From Sulfitobacter sp. LCG007 (GTDB lineage: Bacteria > Pseudomonadota > Alphaproteobacteria > Rhodobacterales > Rhodobacteraceae), in assembly GCF_040801785.1 (NCBI RefSeq), contig NZ_CP161805.1, forward strand, positions 4,016,317 through 4,080,316: a stretch of DNA of 64,000 bases, written 5' to 3'. Positions 36,725-48,310 of this stretch are shown in pieces. A program made the translations under genes and the position numbers. The first letter of the stretch is position 1, and each line of letters begins with the position of its first letter. The notes below the pieces were generated by a model. That model was not told the DNA's origin. It searched no databases and saw only the letters and a list, made by a program, of their open reading frames with translations.

Positions 36725-38982
36725 CGTCGGGGCGTGCGGCGGAGTTTGCGCTTGACCTTGTCTGTCTTCCGCTTGGCACCGATTGCGCCGCGCCGCTTCG
36801 GGGCGCGACCGCGTGCCGCGGGCGCCCCCCGCTGAACCGGCTGCCCTTCGAGCGAGACGAGCTCGAGCGCGATGCCGCCCGTGACCGGCACCACCTCGGA
36901 CAGGCGGACCATCACCCTTTGCCCGATGCCGATCAGCGTGCCGCTGTCCGCGCCCATCAGCGTTCCCGCCTCACGGTCGAAATGGAAATACTCGCGCCCC
37001 AGAGACCGGATCGGGATCAGACCGTCTGCGCCGGTCTCGTCGAGTTTCACGAAGGCGCCGAACCGTGCGACACCGCTGATGCGCCCCGTCAGTTCCGCGC
37101 CGACGCGCTCGGACAGGTAGGCCGCGAGATATCGATCGGTGGTGTCGCGCTCCGCCGCCATCGAGCGCCGCTCGGTATCCGAGATGTGCTGCCCTATCTG
37201 TTCCAGCTCGTCGTAATCCTCGGGACGCAGCCCATCCTTGCCCCAGCCATGCGCCGAGATCAGGCCGCGATGCACCACGAGATCCGAATAGCGCCGGATG
37301 GGTGAGGTGAAATGCGCGTACTTCGCCAGCGCGAGCCCGAAATGGCCGAGGTTCTCGGGCGAGTAATAGGCCTGCGTCATCGAGCGCAGCGTGCTCAGGT
37401 TGATCAGCTCGGCCTCGTCCGTCCCCGCCGCCGCGTCGAGCAGCCGGTTCAGATGCGCCGTCTTCAGCACCTGCCCCTTGGCCAGCGTGTACCCCGCCGC
37501 GCCCGCCGTCTCGCGAAGCGAGTCGAGCTTTTCGGGCGACGGCTCTTCATGGACCCTGAAAAGCAGCGGCATGCGCTTGGCGATCAGCGTCTCGGCGGCG
37601 CAGACATTCGCCAGCACCATGAATTCCTCGATCAGCCGGTGCGCGTCGAGCCGGTCCTTGAAGTTCACCGACTTCACGGTGCCGTCCTCGCCCAGCACGA
37701 TGCGGCGTTCCGGAAGATCGAGGTCGAGCGGCTGGCGTTCTTCGCGGGCAGCAACAAGCGCGGCATAGGCGGCATAGAGCGGCTTGAGCACCGGCTCGAG
37801 CAGGGGGCCCGTCCGATCGTTCGGGTTTCCGTCGATGGCGTCCTGTACCTCCTCGTAGGCCAGCGACGCCTGAGAGCGCATCAGCCCGCGATGGAAGTCA
37901 TGGGCGATCTTTCTGCCCTGCGCGTCGATGCGGATGCGCACCGCGATGCAGGCGCGCGGCACGCCTTCGTGCAGCGAACACAGGTCGCCCGAAAGCCGGT
38001 CCGGCAGCATCGGCACGACGCGGTCGGGAAAATAGGTCGAGTTGCCCCGTTTGCGGGCCTCGCGGTCAAGCGCCGTTCCGGGAGCGACATATCCCGCCAC
38101 GTCGGCGATCGCGACCAAGAGGACATGCCCGCCGGCGTTGCCGGGGTCTTCGTCGGCCTCGGCGTAGCAGGCGTCGTCGTGATCGCGCGCGTCAGAAGGA
38201 TCTATGGTGATCAGCGGCAGGTCGCGCAGGTCGTCGCGCCCCTTCAGTCCCAGCGGCTTCATCGCGTCGGCCTCGGCGATGACGTCGTCAGGGAACGCGT
38301 CGGGAATGCCATGCTGATGGATCGCGATCAGCGACACCGCCCGTGGCGCGGATGGATCGCCAAGCCGGTCGATCACTCGCGCCTTGGGCAGGCCCATGCG
38401 TCCGGCAAGCCCGGCCTGTTCGGCCTCGACCAGCTCGCCTTCCTTGGCCCCGTGCGTGGCGCCGGGGGCGACCATCCATTCCTTGTCCGCGCCCTTGTCG
38501 ATGGGCACGATCCGACCGCCCTCGGCCGTCTTGCGGAAGATGCCCAGGATCTTGCGCGGGTTCGTCCCGATGCGCCGGATCAGCCTGGCCTCGTAGTTGT
38601 GATCTCCGCCCTTGACGACGGTCAGGCGGGCGAGGATGCGATCGCCTTCGGCCAGCGCCGGATCGCTGGCGCGCAGGACCAGAAGGACCACCGGCTCGAC
38701 GCCCTCGCCCTGCCACTCGACGGGGCGCGCGTGCAGGTCGCCGTCGCGGTCGGGCGCGCTGACCACAAGCACGCTTACCGGGGGCAGGCGGTCAGGATCC
38801 TGATAGTGGCGCTTGCGCTTCTCGAGATGGCCTTCCTCCTCGAGTTCCTTCAGCACCCGTTTGAGGTCGATACGGGCCGCCCCCTTGATGCCGAAGGCCT
38901 TGGCGATGTCCCGCTTGGCCGTGAGCGTCGGGTGATGTTCGATCCATTCGAGAATTTCGGGCTTGGAGGGGATCTGGCTCAT
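36721..38982 (-). CDS. rnr: Ribonuclease R
   Basis: A 753-residue 3'-5' exoribonuclease that degrades structured RNA and helps in trans-translation. Domains in order are an N-terminal winged helix (EILEWIEHHPTLTAKRDIAKAF), cold-shock domains, the RNB catalytic domain (ITIDPSDARDHDDACYAE holds the metal-binding aspartates), an S1 domain (LTGRISGVARFGAFVKLDETG) and a very basic tail. ATG 38982 begins five bases after the glycosyltransferase-like gene, so they share a transcript. Confidence 0.95.
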   Translation of the reverse strand: MSQIPSKPEILEWIEHHPTLTAKRDIAKAFGIKGAARIDLKRVLKELEEEGHLEKRKRHYQDPDRLPPVSVLVVSAPDRDGDLHARPVEWQGEGVEPVVLLVLRASDPALAEGDRILARLTVVKGGDHNYEARLIRRIGTNPRKILGIFRKTAEGGRIVPIDKGADKEWMVAPGATHGAKEGELVEAEQAGLAGRMGLPKARVIDRLGDPSAPRAVSLIAIHQHGIPDAFPDDVIAEADAMKPLGLKGRDDLRDLPLITIDPSDARDHDDACYAEADEDPGNAGGHVLLVAIADVAGYVAPGTALDREARKRGNSTYFPDRVVPMLPDRLSGDLCSLHEGVPRACIAVRIRIDAQGRKIAHDFHRGLMRSQASLAYEEVQDAIDGNPNDRTGPLLEPVLKPLYAAYAALVAAREERQPLDLDLPERRIVLGEDGTVKSVNFKDRLDAHRLIEEFMVLANVCAAETLIAKRMPLLFRVHEEPSPEKLDSLRETAGAAGYTLAKGQVLKTAHLNRLLDAAAGTDEAELINLSTLRSMTQAYYSPENLGHFGLALAKYAHFTSPIRRYSDLVVHRGLISAHGWGKDGLRPEDYDELEQIGQHISDTERRSMAAERDTTDRYLAAYLSERVGAELTGRISGVARFGAFVKLDETGADGLIPIRSLGREYFHFDREAGTLMGADSGTLIGIGQRVMVRLSEVVPVTGGIALELVSLEGQPVQRGAPAARGRAPKRRGAIGAKRKTDKVKRKLRRTPRR

Positions 38983-38987
38983 GCTCC

Positions 38988-39587
38988 TCAGGTAGCACGC
39001 GCCCCGGGTGCCGTCATGCGCAAATCCTCCGCATCGTCCACGTCGCGCAGGGTTTGCACGAAAGCGATGCTGTGATCGCCAAGTTCCGCCAGCGTATCGG
39101 CAAGTGCATGGGCCGAGGACCAGCGCACATTCGCGAAAAGGGCCGTGGGCAGGGCCCTGCCGCGCCGGAACCCGACCAGCCAGTATCCGCCGTCCGGCGC
39201 GGGCCCGAAGACCGCGTCATGGGCCCCGAGCGCGGCGAAAGCCTCGGCGATCCGGGATCTGTCGATGCCGGGAATATCCGCCCCGATCACGCAGACCGGC
39301 CCCGGTGGCGCCGAACGCAGCATCCGCGCCATCCGCGCCCCCAGATCGCCGCGACCCTGCGGAAGCCGCGTCAGATCGGCCGGCCAGACACGGCTGGGCA
39401 GGCCCTCGCGGTCCGGGCTCACGGCAAGGACGAGAGTCCAGCGCGGATCGCGCAACCGCCGCAGCAGAGACCGTGTCTGCCGCCGGAACCACCACGCCGC
39501 GTCGACCATCCCGATCTGCCGTCCGAGGCGCGTCTTGACCCGGCCCGGGCGCGGTTCCTTCAGCATCACGACCAGGGTGCGCCTCAT
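38988..39587 (-). CDS. DUF2064 / TIGR04282-type glycosyltransferase
   Basis: A 199-residue GT-A-fold protein. [21 protein letters not shown] is the nucleotide-sugar-binding start, and [19 protein letters not shown] with [14 protein letters not shown] are the family signatures. Some members are linked to arsenosugar synthesis, but most are uncharacterised, and no ars genes are here. The start at 39587 is set by the ATGA overlap with dapE upstream. Confidence 0.85.
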   Translation of the reverse strand: MRRTLVVMLKEPRPGRVKTRLGRQIGMVDAAWWFRRQTRSLLRRLRDPRWTLVLAVSPDREGLPSRVWPADLTRLPQGRGDLGARMARMLRSAPPGPVCVIGADIPGIDRSRIAEAFAALGAHDAVFGPAPDGGYWLVGFRRGRALPTALFANVRWSSAHALADTLAELGDHSIAFVQTLRDVDDAEDLRMTAPGARAT

Positions 39588-40726
39588 GCGAAATAGTCGC
39601 GCAGGATCCGGCTGTAGATGAATTTGAGCTGGTGGATCTGCGCCACGGGAACCTGTTCGTCGACCTGATGCATGGTCTTTCCGACCAGACCGAACTCGAC
39701 CACGGGACAATGGTCCTTCACGAACCGCGCATCCGAGGTGCCGCCGGACGTCGACAGGACCGGCCTGACACCGGTCTCTTCCTCGACGGCGCGCGCCACG
39801 AGATCCGAAAGGGGTCCCGGCGGCGTCAGGAAACTTTCGCCGGAGATCTTGATTTTCAAGGCGACCTTGACGCCGAATTCAGTCTCTATGCGGGCACTTT
39901 CCGCCTCAAGCCACGCGGTCAGGCTCTCTCCGCTGTGGCTGTCGTTGAAGCGGATGTTCACGGTCCCGCGGCATTCGGCCGGGATGACGTTATTGGCCGG
40001 ATTGCCGGTATCCACCGTGACGACGGCCAGCGTGGAGGCGTCGAAATGGTCGGTTCCCCTGTCGAGCTCATGCGAGGCAAGACGGTCCATCAGGCGCATC
40101 ATCGCGGGCAGCGGGTTCAGCGCCCGGTGCGGATAGGCAGAATGCCCCTGCCGCCCCGTCACGGTGATCCAGGCCGACATCGAACCGCGCCGCCCGATCT
40201 TCATCATCTCGCCCATCGCGTCGGGGCAGGTCGGTTCTCCGACAAGGCAGACGGACATGCGCTCGCCCGTTTCCCGCATGTGATCGAGCAGCGCCGTCGT
40301 TCCGTCGAGCGCATCGCCTTCCTCGTCCCCGGTAATCGCCAGAATCACGGCACCGTCCGGAGGCGTTTCGGTGACGAAATCGATCGCCGCAGCCGCGAAG
40401 GCGGCGACACCCGATTTCATGTCGGTGGTACCGCGCCCGAACATGATGCCGTCGACCACCTCGGCAGCGAACGGCGGATGGATCCAGGCGGCCTCGTTGC
40501 CCACCGGGACCACGTCGGTGTGACCGTTGAAGCCGAAAGTCCGCGCGTGCCCCTTTTCGCCCCAGCGGGCGAAGAGGTTGGCGATGCCGCCACGCTCGAC
40601 CCGGCGACACTCGAAGCCGGCGCCGCTCAGCAGATCCTGCAAGAGCTCCAGTGCGCCCGCTTCCTGCGGCGTCACCGACGGACAACGGACAAGCGCGGCG
40701 GTCAGGTCGGCGGGATCGGTGGTCAT
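39584..40726 (-). CDS. dapE: Succinyl-diaminopimelate desuccinylase
   Basis: A 380-residue M20 metallopeptidase-fold enzyme that removes succinate from N-succinyl-LL-diaminopimelate in lysine and peptidoglycan synthesis. GHTDVVPVG and [10 protein letters not shown] carry zinc ligands, [12 protein letters not shown] holds the catalytic Glu pair, and [15 protein letters not shown] the last ligand. ATG 40726 has GAAGGAGA upstream. It shares the locus with dapD, the preceding succinyl-transfer step. Confidence 0.95.
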   Translation of the reverse strand: MTTDPADLTAALVRCPSVTPQEAGALELLQDLLSGAGFECRRVERGGIANLFARWGEKGHARTFGFNGHTDVVPVGNEAAWIHPPFAAEVVDGIMFGRGTTDMKSGVAAFAAAAIDFVTETPPDGAVILAITGDEEGDALDGTTALLDHMRETGERMSVCLVGEPTCPDAMGEMMKIGRRGSMSAWITVTGRQGHSAYPHRALNPLPAMMRLMDRLASHELDRGTDHFDASTLAVVTVDTGNPANNVIPAECRGTVNIRFNDSHSGESLTAWLEAESARIETEFGVKVALKIKISGESFLTPPGPLSDLVARAVEEETGVRPVLSTSGGTSDARFVKDHCPVVEFGLVGKTMHQVDEQVPVAQIHQLKFIYSRILRDYFA

Positions 40727-40757
40727 GCGTTCTCCTTCAGGCGGCCAGGTGGCCGGT

Positions 40758-41123
40758 TCAGTCGGTTTCGCCCTGCGGCCAGTCCCCATAGAACGGCTCC
40801 ATCTGCGCGACGATCACCGAATTCTCATCCAGCGCCCGCTGCATGAGCGCGCGCTCATCCGGGCCGATTTCCTGACCCTCCGCCTCGCGTTCGGCCAGCG
40901 TGCCGTAGCCGGTGACGTCAAGCGGGGCCATGTCGGCCTGCTTGAGGATCGCGACCGTTTCTCGCACCGCCTCGGCCTCGTCGATGCCGGAGGCGAAGAT
41001 GATCAGCCCGGCGCCGGTGGCCTTGTCCGGCAGGCCGTCGCCCGTGTGGCGCCCGACCTGCACAAGCAGCGTGAACACCTGCTGGCGCGAGGGGCCCTTC
41101 GCCTTCTTCGGCTGGTCTGACAT
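40758..41123 (-). CDS. Conserved hypothetical protein between dapD and dapE
   Basis: A 121-residue soluble protein, acidic overall, with no signal peptide or membrane segment. I do not recognise a domain. The visible pattern is a basic start ([15 protein letters not shown]), a hydrophobic strand ([17 protein letters not shown]), and a C-terminal [11 protein letters not shown]. It starts nine bases after dapD and precedes dapE by about 31 bases, so it is co-transcribed with lysine genes and could modulate that pathway; this is context only. Confidence 0.75.
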   Translation of the reverse strand: MSDQPKKAKGPSRQQVFTLLVQVGRHTGDGLPDKATGAGLIIFASGIDEAEAVRETVAILKQADMAPLDVTGYGTLAEREAEGQEIGPDERALMQRALDENSVIVAQMEPFYGDWPQGETD

Positions 41124-41132
41124 GCGCGCCCG

Positions 41133-41960
41133 TCAGTCCCGCAGCAATTCGTTGATCGAGGTCTTGGAGCGTGTTTGCGCGTCCACCTTTTTCACGATTA
41201 CCGCGCAATAGAGGCTGATATTGTTCTTCGACGGCATGGAACCCGCGACGACGACCGACCCTGCCGGAACCTCGCCATAGGTGATTTCGCCCGTCTCACG
41301 GTCCACGATCTTGGTCGACTTGCCGATGAAGACGCCCATGCCCAGCACCGAACCCTCGCGGATGATGCAGCCCTCGACCACCTCGGAGCGCGCACCGATG
41401 AAGCAGTTGTCCTCGATGATCGTCGGCCCTGCCTGCATCGGCTCCAGCACGCCGCCGATGCCGACGCCGCCGGACAGGTGCACGTTCTTGCCGATCTGCG
41501 CGCAGGATCCGACGGTTGCCCAGGTGTCGACCATAGTGCCCTCGTCGACGTAGGCCCCGAGGTTCACGAAGGACGGCATCAGCACTACGCCCGGCGCGAT
41601 ATAGGCCGAGCGCCGGACGACGCAGTTCGGCACCGCCCGGAAGCCTGCCGCGCGCCACTGGTTGTCGCCCCAGCCCTCGAACTTGCTGTCGACCTTGTCC
41701 CACCAGCCGCCGCCCTGCGGACCGCCCTGCTGCTGGGACATGTCCTTGATCCGGAAGCCCAGAAGCACGGCCTTTTTGGCCCATTGGTTGACGTGCCAGG
41801 ACCCGTCGGCCTGCCTCTCGGCAACCCTCAGCTTGCCGCTGTCGAGCGCCGAGAGCGTGTCCTCGATCGCCTCGCGCGTCTCGCCGGTCGTCGCGGGAGT
41901 GATCGTATCGCGGCTGTCCCAGGCGGTTTCGATGGCGGTTTCGAGCTGGGCATTGGACAT
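41133..41960 (-). CDS. dapD: 2,3,4,5-tetrahydropyridine-2,6-dicarboxylate N-succinyltransferase
   Basis: A 275-residue left-handed beta-helix acyltransferase that adds succinyl from succinyl-CoA in the lysine/DAP pathway. The hexapeptide-repeat region ([31 protein letters not shown]) is clear from about residue 115. ATG 41960 ([14 protein letters not shown]) is the conserved start; the longer frame adds six unconserved residues. Confidence 0.95.
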   Translation of the reverse strand: MSNAQLETAIETAWDSRDTITPATTGETREAIEDTLSALDSGKLRVAERQADGSWHVNQWAKKAVLLGFRIKDMSQQQGGPQGGGWWDKVDSKFEGWGDNQWRAAGFRAVPNCVVRRSAYIAPGVVLMPSFVNLGAYVDEGTMVDTWATVGSCAQIGKNVHLSGGVGIGGVLEPMQAGPTIIEDNCFIGARSEVVEGCIIREGSVLGMGVFIGKSTKIVDRETGEITYGEVPAGSVVVAGSMPSKNNISLYCAVIVKKVDAQTRSKTSINELLRD

Positions 41961-42098
41961 CGGCGGTCTCCGGATCACGTTTTGCTAGGATGCCGGGGCT
42001 ATACCGTCCGCGCAACCGGCGCGCAATCGCGCCGCGCCATTGCATCTTGCGGCCCCAGGCCCAAGTCTGGCGTCGACAACCACTTGCCGGAGAAGTTC

Positions 42099-42950
42099 AT
42101 GCCCAAACCCCGTCATCCGCTGCGCGACGTCAAGACAGACCGGGCCGCAGCCCGAATCGTCCCCGACACGCCGCAGTCGCGCTCTCCCGCCTATCGACTG
42201 GCCTTCATGGACGAGGATTTCATGTGCCGGCAGGAACTGCGGCCGGTGCGGCTGCAGCTGGAACTGCTCAAGCCCGAAATGGAACTGGACGCGCATGGCA
42301 TCCGCAGCACCATCGTCCTTTTCGGGGGTGCGCGCGTCCCGCGCCCGGCCGACAGGGACAAGGCGAAGACGCCCTATCTTTCGGACCTGTCGCACTTCTA
42401 CGACGAGGCACGGGAATTTGCCCGCCTGATGACCGAACGCACCCGTCAGGAGCCGGGCGAGAATGTCATAGTCACCGGCGGCGGTCCCGGCGTGATGGAG
42501 GCGGGCAACCGGGGCGCGGCGGATGCGGGGGGCATGTCCGTCGGACTCAATATCGTACTCCCGCACGAACAGGTCCCGAACGCCTATGTCACGCCCGAGC
42601 TCTGCTTCAACTTCCACTACTTCGCGATCCGGAAGATGCATTTCCTGATGCGCGCCCGGGCGGTCTGCGTGTTTCCGGGGGGCTTCGGCACGATGGACGA
42701 GCTTTTCGAGACGCTCACACTGATCCAGACGGGCCGGATGCAACGCATTCCGCTTCTGCTGTTCGGAAAGGCCTTCTGGACCGAGATCGTCAACTGGGAA
42801 GCCCTGGTGCGCGCCGGCACCATCGCGCCGGAGGACCTGGATCTTTTCCGCTTCGTAGAGACGGCTCAGGAAGCCGTGGCCCTGATTGACGAGTGGACAC
42901 CCGCGCCCGCCCGTTCGGACATTCCGGGGCGCGAGGACATGCGGGCCTGA
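42099..42950 (+). CDS. LOG-family protein (TIGR00730-type nucleotide 5'-phosphoribohydrolase)
   Basis: A 283-residue Rossmann-fold protein. TGGGPGVMEAGNRGA and PGGFGTMDELFETLT are the diagnostic LOG motifs; the latter carries the catalytic Arg/Glu region. Family members cleave nucleotide 5'-monophosphates to free base and ribose phosphate (cytokinin activation or purine turnover). The N-terminal 60-residue extension is typical of the larger bacterial subgroup. It is divergent from dapD. Confidence 0.88.
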   Translation: MPKPRHPLRDVKTDRAAARIVPDTPQSRSPAYRLAFMDEDFMCRQELRPVRLQLELLKPEMELDAHGIRSTIVLFGGARVPRPADRDKAKTPYLSDLSHFYDEAREFARLMTERTRQEPGENVIVTGGGPGVMEAGNRGAADAGGMSVGLNIVLPHEQVPNAYVTPELCFNFHYFAIRKMHFLMRARAVCVFPGGFGTMDELFETLTLIQTGRMQRIPLLLFGKAFWTEIVNWEALVRAGTIAPEDLDLFRFVETAQEAVALIDEWTPAPARSDIPGREDMRA

Positions 42951-42972
42951 GGCAGCGCAAGGATAGCGGCGT

Positions 42973-43191
42973 TCAGCCCTTGCTGACCTCGCTGTGCGAC
43001 TTCAGGACCGTGTCACCGTCTTCCTGTTCGATCCGGTAGGCGGGGCAATCCTCGTCCGCGTCGCGCGTGACTTCCGAGCCCTTGATGGTCAGTGTCTGCT
43101 TGCGGGTGTAGACCTTCACGATCTTGCCGCTCGCCGTTCCACTGCCCCAGTCCCATCTTACCTTCGTCCCTTCCGAATAACCCTTGGCCAT
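42973..43191 (-). CDS. DUF2945 (Tudor-like) small protein
   Basis: A 72-residue protein: MAKGYSEGTKVRWDWGSGTASGKIV, then VTRDADEDCPAYRIEQEDG, the pattern of the DUF2945 hypervirulence-associated Tudor-like family. It is a small beta-barrel. ATG 43191 is preferred over ATG 43200 because AGAAGG lies nine bases before the former but directly abuts the latter. The role is unknown; it faces a stress-type membrane protein gene. Confidence 0.8.
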   Translation of the reverse strand: MAKGYSEGTKVRWDWGSGTASGKIVKVYTRKQTLTIKGSEVTRDADEDCPAYRIEQEDGDTVLKSHSEVSKG

Positions 43192-43310
43192 CCCGTTCAT
43201 CCTTCTGGCAAATCTGAGGTGCGAACCTCGGATCGGGCATCCGGTTCCCGGAACCATTCCGACGTCACCGCATTGTGAGCGGTAGACATGCAATGGAAGG
43301 AATATGCGCA

Positions 43311-43559
43311 ATGGGTATCGGATGGTTCGCCTTTCTGATCGTCGGACTGCTGGCCGGATGGATCGCCGAGAAGATCATGAAGCGGGATCACGGGATCTTC
43401 ACCAACCTGATCGTCGGCGTCATCGGCGCGTATCTGGGCGCGTGGATCGGAAGCATGATCGGAGTCGGGGCGAACGGTTTCTGGTCCGCGCTGATCATCG
43501 CCGTGGCCGGCGCGGTGCTCCTGCTGTGGATCGTTGGCCTGGTCCGGTCCAAAGCCTGA
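43311..43559 (+). CDS. GlsB/YeaQ/YmgE family membrane protein
   Basis: An 82-residue, very hydrophobic protein with three membrane segments (IGWFAFLIVGLLAGWIAEKI, LIVGVIGAYLGAWIGSMIG, ALIIAVAGAVLLLWIVG). This is the transglycosylase-associated/GlsB family, often stress-induced. AAGGAA lies upstream of ATG 43311. It is divergent from the DUF2945 gene and convergent with the DsbA-like gene, three bases away. Confidence 0.88.
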   Translation: MGIGWFAFLIVGLLAGWIAEKIMKRDHGIFTNLIVGVIGAYLGAWIGSMIGVGANGFWSALIIAVAGAVLLLWIVGLVRSKA

Positions 43560-43562
43560 GCC

Positions 43563-44296
43563 TCAGCGACAGGGCGGGTCTGAGTCCGATATCTCCAGAT
43601 CGATCAGGCGAACAAGATCCCTGTCCGCCATGCTGCCAATGACAAGGGTGCGTCCGACAATCAGGGCGGGCGTGCCCGGAATACCAAGACGACGGCCAAG
43701 GGCCAGCTCCCGATCCAGTTCAGCGGCGACCTCTGCGCTGTCCCTGTCGGCCTTCAACTGGGTTGCATCGAGCCCATGCCGGTCCGCCAGCTGCCGGAGC
43801 GCTGAATCGCCCGGGCGAAGGTTGCGCTGCATCAGCTCGCGGCTGACGGGCTCATACGCCCCCTGCGCTCGCGCAGCGATGGCCAGCTTCGCCGCCGCGA
43901 CCGAGCGGGCTCCGAGCAGGGGCAATTCGTGCCGGATGATGCGAAGTTCCGCTCTCTCGTGCGCCAATCGGTGGAGACGCGGTTCGAACTCTCCGCAGAT
44001 CGCGCAGAAGTAGTCACTGAAAAGGGCGATCGGCAATTTGTCCGGTGCCCAACCGGCCTGACCGAAAAGCGCATTGCAGGTGTCGCCGACATCCGTCTGG
44101 GCAGAGACTGCGTCGCTGTCGAGGCCGATCAACGCTACCGGACCGGCCGAGACACGGCCCAGCTCCAACCTCCGAAATCCGGGAAGACCCTCAAGCGGCT
44201 CGAAGTCGAAGTCCTGAACCCGTCGCCGCAGGATCGGTGGAATGGAGATGGCCACCGCCATCGCTCCGCCAATAACAAGCAGGTCGCGCCGGCGCA

Positions 44297-44297
<1 letters not shown>
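43563..44297 (-). CDS. DsbA-like thioredoxin-fold protein
   Basis: A 244-residue protein. MRRRDLLVIGGAMAVAIS resembles a Tat signal peptide or membrane anchor (twin Arg at the start). The active-site-like motif FSDYFCAICGEF gives a CAIC pair, and LGIPGTPALIVG supplies the cis-Pro loop. It is probably a periplasmic thiol oxidoreductase of the DsbA family. Its ATG shares one base with the rlmN stop (TGATG), so it is coupled to rlmN. Confidence 0.82.
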
Positions 44298-45481
<1,184 letters not shown>

Positions 45482-45590
45482 GGTTGCGGGGCTTTCGACT
45501 GGATCAAGCGGCCTACATAAGGGTTCGGCGGTCAATTTCAAAGCGAAAGAACCCCACAAGGGGGCCGTCAGGGCGCGACAGGACGGGACG

Positions 45591-46121
45591 TCAGCCCGCG
45601 CAGCGCTTCTCCGCGTCCTCAACCGCTGCCGTGAACCCCAGGAGCGAGAACGTGTCCTTGGTTTCAGTACCGCGCCCGGAGCGGCCCGACGCCACGGCAT
45701 CCGAGCCGCGTTTCATCGAGGCGATGATCTTGGCGTCGTCGGAAGAAGTCGCCGGCCAGGCCCATTCGCCTTCGGTGAAAAGCTTGTACTGGCTGCCGCC
45801 GATGTCGAGTGTCACCGTGGATCCGCTGGCGAAGGGGTAACCGCCGGTGAAGGCCACCTGGCCGTTCGCCTCCGCGCTCGGGCGATAGAAGACCATCAGA
45901 AGGGTCTGCCCCCGGTTCACCGCGACCACGCGCCCATCCTTGGAATTGACCGACTCCTTCGGCGTCGAAACGCCCCAGCATTCCTTGGGGTTATCCTCGA
46001 CGAACACGCTCCAGTCCGTCTGCGCTGCCACCCGGTTCGTGCTCTGGTCCTGGGCCGATACGCCCGGGGCCGCCACCGACAGCGCCGCAAGCGCCAGTCC
46101 GAATTTTCGGGAAATCTTCAT
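45591..46121 (-). CDS. Invasion-associated locus B (IalB) family protein
   Basis: A 176-residue exported protein with a signal peptide ([23 protein letters not shown]). The mature part has the IalB pattern [36 protein letters not shown] and a late Cys near the end (DAEKRCAG), which could pair with the early one. Despite the name, the family is widespread in non-pathogenic alphaproteobacteria. The role is unknown; it is probably periplasmic. ATG 46121 is the start. Confidence 0.88.
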   Translation of the reverse strand: MKISRKFGLALAALSVAAPGVSAQDQSTNRVAAQTDWSVFVEDNPKECWGVSTPKESVNSKDGRVVAVNRGQTLLMVFYRPSAEANGQVAFTGGYPFASGSTVTLDIGGSQYKLFTEGEWAWPATSSDDAKIIASMKRGSDAVASGRSGRGTETKDTFSLLGFTAAVEDAEKRCAG

Positions 46122-46298
46122 CTCTCGCAGCCTCCAGCTGTCCTTTACCTCAATGCGTCTGCGCCATGCCCGGCGGCCCTTCATCGGCCGTCTCTTGCAT
46201 CGCCGCGCGATCTTCTCGACAAGTGGCACAGTAACGCGAAACGCGCATCCGGCGAAAGACCGCTTCGGCCGGAAATTGCGCAGACTCACGAGGGTTTC

Positions 46299-47279
46299 AT
46301 GAGCGCAGCGACGATCCTTGCCGAAATCTGGCGCGGCCCCATTCTGGAATCATGCCATGCCGGCCATGCGGTGATCTGCGACGGAACCGGGCAGATCGTC
46401 GAGTCCTGGGGCGATCCGGAAGCGGTCGTGCTGCCCCGGTCCTCGGCCAAGATGCTCCAGGCGCTCCCGCTGCTGACCTCGGGCGCCGCGGACAGCGCGC
46501 GGCTGAGTACCGAACACCTGGCCCTGGCCTGCGCCTCGCACAACGGGGCCGCGATCCACACCGGCCGCGTGGCGGCCTGGCTGAAGGATCTGGGCCTCGG
46601 CGAGACGGACCTGCGCTGCGGGCCCCAGGAACCGGCGGATACGGCGGCACGCGACATGCTGATCCGCGCGCACGAGCAGCCTTGCCAGATCCACAACAAC
46701 TGCTCGGGCAAGCACGCGGGCTTCCTGACCCTTTCCCGTCATCTGGGCGCGGGCCCCGACTACATCGACCCTGACCACCCGGTGCAGCGCGCCTGTCTCG
46801 CGGCTTGCGAGGAACTGACCGGCGAAACCTCTCCGGGCTACGGAATCGACGGATGTTCCGCTCCGAATTTCGCCGTCTCGCTGCACGGCATGGCCCGGGC
46901 GATGGCACGTTACGCCGCGGCCCCGGCAGGGGCACCCGAGACCCGTCTGCACGAGGCCATGCGCCTCCACCCCGACCTGGTCGCGGGCGAGGGGAGGGCC
47001 TGCACCGAGCTGATGCGCGCGATGGGGGGCCGGGTGGCGATCAAGACCGGCGCCGAAGCCTTCTTCGTCGCCATCATTCCCGAACGCGGGATGGGCGTGG
47101 CGCTGAAGGTCGCGGATGGCGGCACCCGTGCCGCGGAATGCGCCATCGCCGCGATCCTCGTCCGGCTCGGCGTGCTCGACCCCGCCCACCCGGCGACACG
47201 GAAGTATCTCGACGCACCGATGATCAACCGCCGCGGCATCGAGGTCGGGCAGATCCGCGCGGCGGACTGCCTGCGGTAA
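46299..47279 (+). CDS. L-asparaginase (Rhizobium-type, class unrelated to E. coli AnsB)
   Basis: A 326-residue protein of the bacterial asparaginase II family known from Rhizobium etli. The signatures are VLPRSSAKMLQALPL, CASHNGAAIHTGRV, HNNCSGKHAGFL (Cys and Lys of the active site) and GIDGCSAPNFAVSL. It hydrolyses asparagine to aspartate and ammonia in the cytoplasm. ATG 46299 follows a weak AGGG. It is divergent from ialB across 177 bases. Confidence 0.9.
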   Translation: MSAATILAEIWRGPILESCHAGHAVICDGTGQIVESWGDPEAVVLPRSSAKMLQALPLLTSGAADSARLSTEHLALACASHNGAAIHTGRVAAWLKDLGLGETDLRCGPQEPADTAARDMLIRAHEQPCQIHNNCSGKHAGFLTLSRHLGAGPDYIDPDHPVQRACLAACEELTGETSPGYGIDGCSAPNFAVSLHGMARAMARYAAAPAGAPETRLHEAMRLHPDLVAGEGRACTELMRAMGGRVAIKTGAEAFFVAIIPERGMGVALKVADGGTRAAECAIAAILVRLGVLDPAHPATRKYLDAPMINRRGIEVGQIRAADCLR

Positions 47280-47310
47280 CTGCCGCACCGCCCGCTTCCT
47301 TTGCTCCAAA

Positions 47311-47339
47311 ATATCCCGGGGTCCGGGGCAGCGCCCCGG
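47311..47339. repeat. GC hairpin with A/T-rich lead between asparaginase and serB
   Basis: An ATATCCCGGGG element leads into CCGGGGC (47323-47329) paired with GCCCCGG (47333-47339). It lies between two convergent genes and probably ends transcription. The A/T-rich lead plus GC stem looks like a dispersed intergenic element often seen in Rhodobacterales; that is from memory. Confidence 0.45.
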
Positions 47340-47346
47340 TCCGCGC

Positions 47347-48225
47347 TCAGCCGGCGACGAACTCCGTCCGCGCATAGCCCTGCAGATAGAGCAGCGCCGT
47401 GAGATCGCCGAAATTGATCCGCACGTCGCATTCCGCCGCCACAGCCGGCTTGGCATGCAGCGCGACGCCGGTACCGGCCCGCTGCAGCATTCCGAGGTCG
47501 TTCGCCCCGTCGCCCACCGCGATCACCTCCGCCGCCGAAATGCCCAGCTCCGAGGTCATCTCCTCCAGCGCATCTACCTTCGCCTGCCGCCCGAGGATCG
47601 GCTCGCCCGGCACGCCGGTCAGCCTCCCATCCTCGACCAGGAGCCTGTTGGCCCGGTGTGCATCGAACCCGAGCGCCGCCGCGACCTTGCCGGTGAAGGC
47701 CGTGAAGCCGCCCGACACCAGCATCGCATAGGCCCCGTTCGCCCGCATGGTCGCCACCAGCTCGCGCCCGCCCGGCATGTAGCTGATGCGCTCGGCCAGC
47801 ACCTTGTCGATGATCGCCACGTCCTGGCCCTTCAGCAGGCCCACACGTTCCCGCAGCGCGGCCTCGAAATCGAGTTCCCCGTTCATCGCCCGCGCGGTGA
47901 TCTCCTTTACCCGATCTCCGACACCGGCCACATCGGCCAGCTCGTCGATGCATTCCTGTTCGATCATGGTGCTGTCCATGTCCGCCAGCAGCATCCGTTT
48001 GCGCCTCCCGGCTGCGCGCTGAACCACCAGGTCGACGCCCATGCGCTGAAGCTCTTCCCAGATCTGCCAGCGATTTCCCGGCATCCGGTCGAGAGTGAAT
48101 TCCGCCGCCTCGTCGGGGGCCAGCCACAGCGCGTCTGCCCCGCCCCAGGCGTTGCGAAGCGAGCCGACCAGCGCAGGATCGAGGGTGCGCAGCTTCGGAG
48201 CGCAGAGCAGGGTAGCGACATACAT
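47347..48225 (-). CDS. serB: Phosphoserine phosphatase
   Basis: A 292-residue HAD-superfamily enzyme for the last serine step. [21 protein letters not shown] carries the nucleophile (DMDST), [10 protein letters not shown] is motif II, and [12 protein letters not shown] the metal-binding motif IV. The N-terminal 80 residues are a degenerate ACT-like region, as in other long SerB. The start at 48225 ([10 protein letters not shown]) is preferred over the upstream ATG at 48291. It diverges from serC-serA. Confidence 0.95.
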   Translation of the reverse strand: MYVATLLCAPKLRTLDPALVGSLRNAWGGADALWLAPDEAAEFTLDRMPGNRWQIWEELQRMGVDLVVQRAAGRRKRMLLADMDSTMIEQECIDELADVAGVGDRVKEITARAMNGELDFEAALRERVGLLKGQDVAIIDKVLAERISYMPGGRELVATMRANGAYAMLVSGGFTAFTGKVAAALGFDAHRANRLLVEDGRLTGVPGEPILGRQAKVDALEEMTSELGISAAEVIAVGDGANDLGMLQRAGTGVALHAKPAVAAECDVRINFGDLTALLYLQGYARTEFVAG

Positions 48226-48310
48226 GCGTGAAGTTTCCGATAGGCGTCCGAGATGACACGCAATTGCGAGATGGCGGGGTTCTAGCCCCATATTTGCGAT
48301 TGTGCCAGTC

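Noticed and set aside
42973..43311. A longer version of the DUF2945 gene starting at 43311
   Set aside because: The extra 40 residues run into the divergent promoter region, and the well-spaced ribosome site points to ATG 43191.
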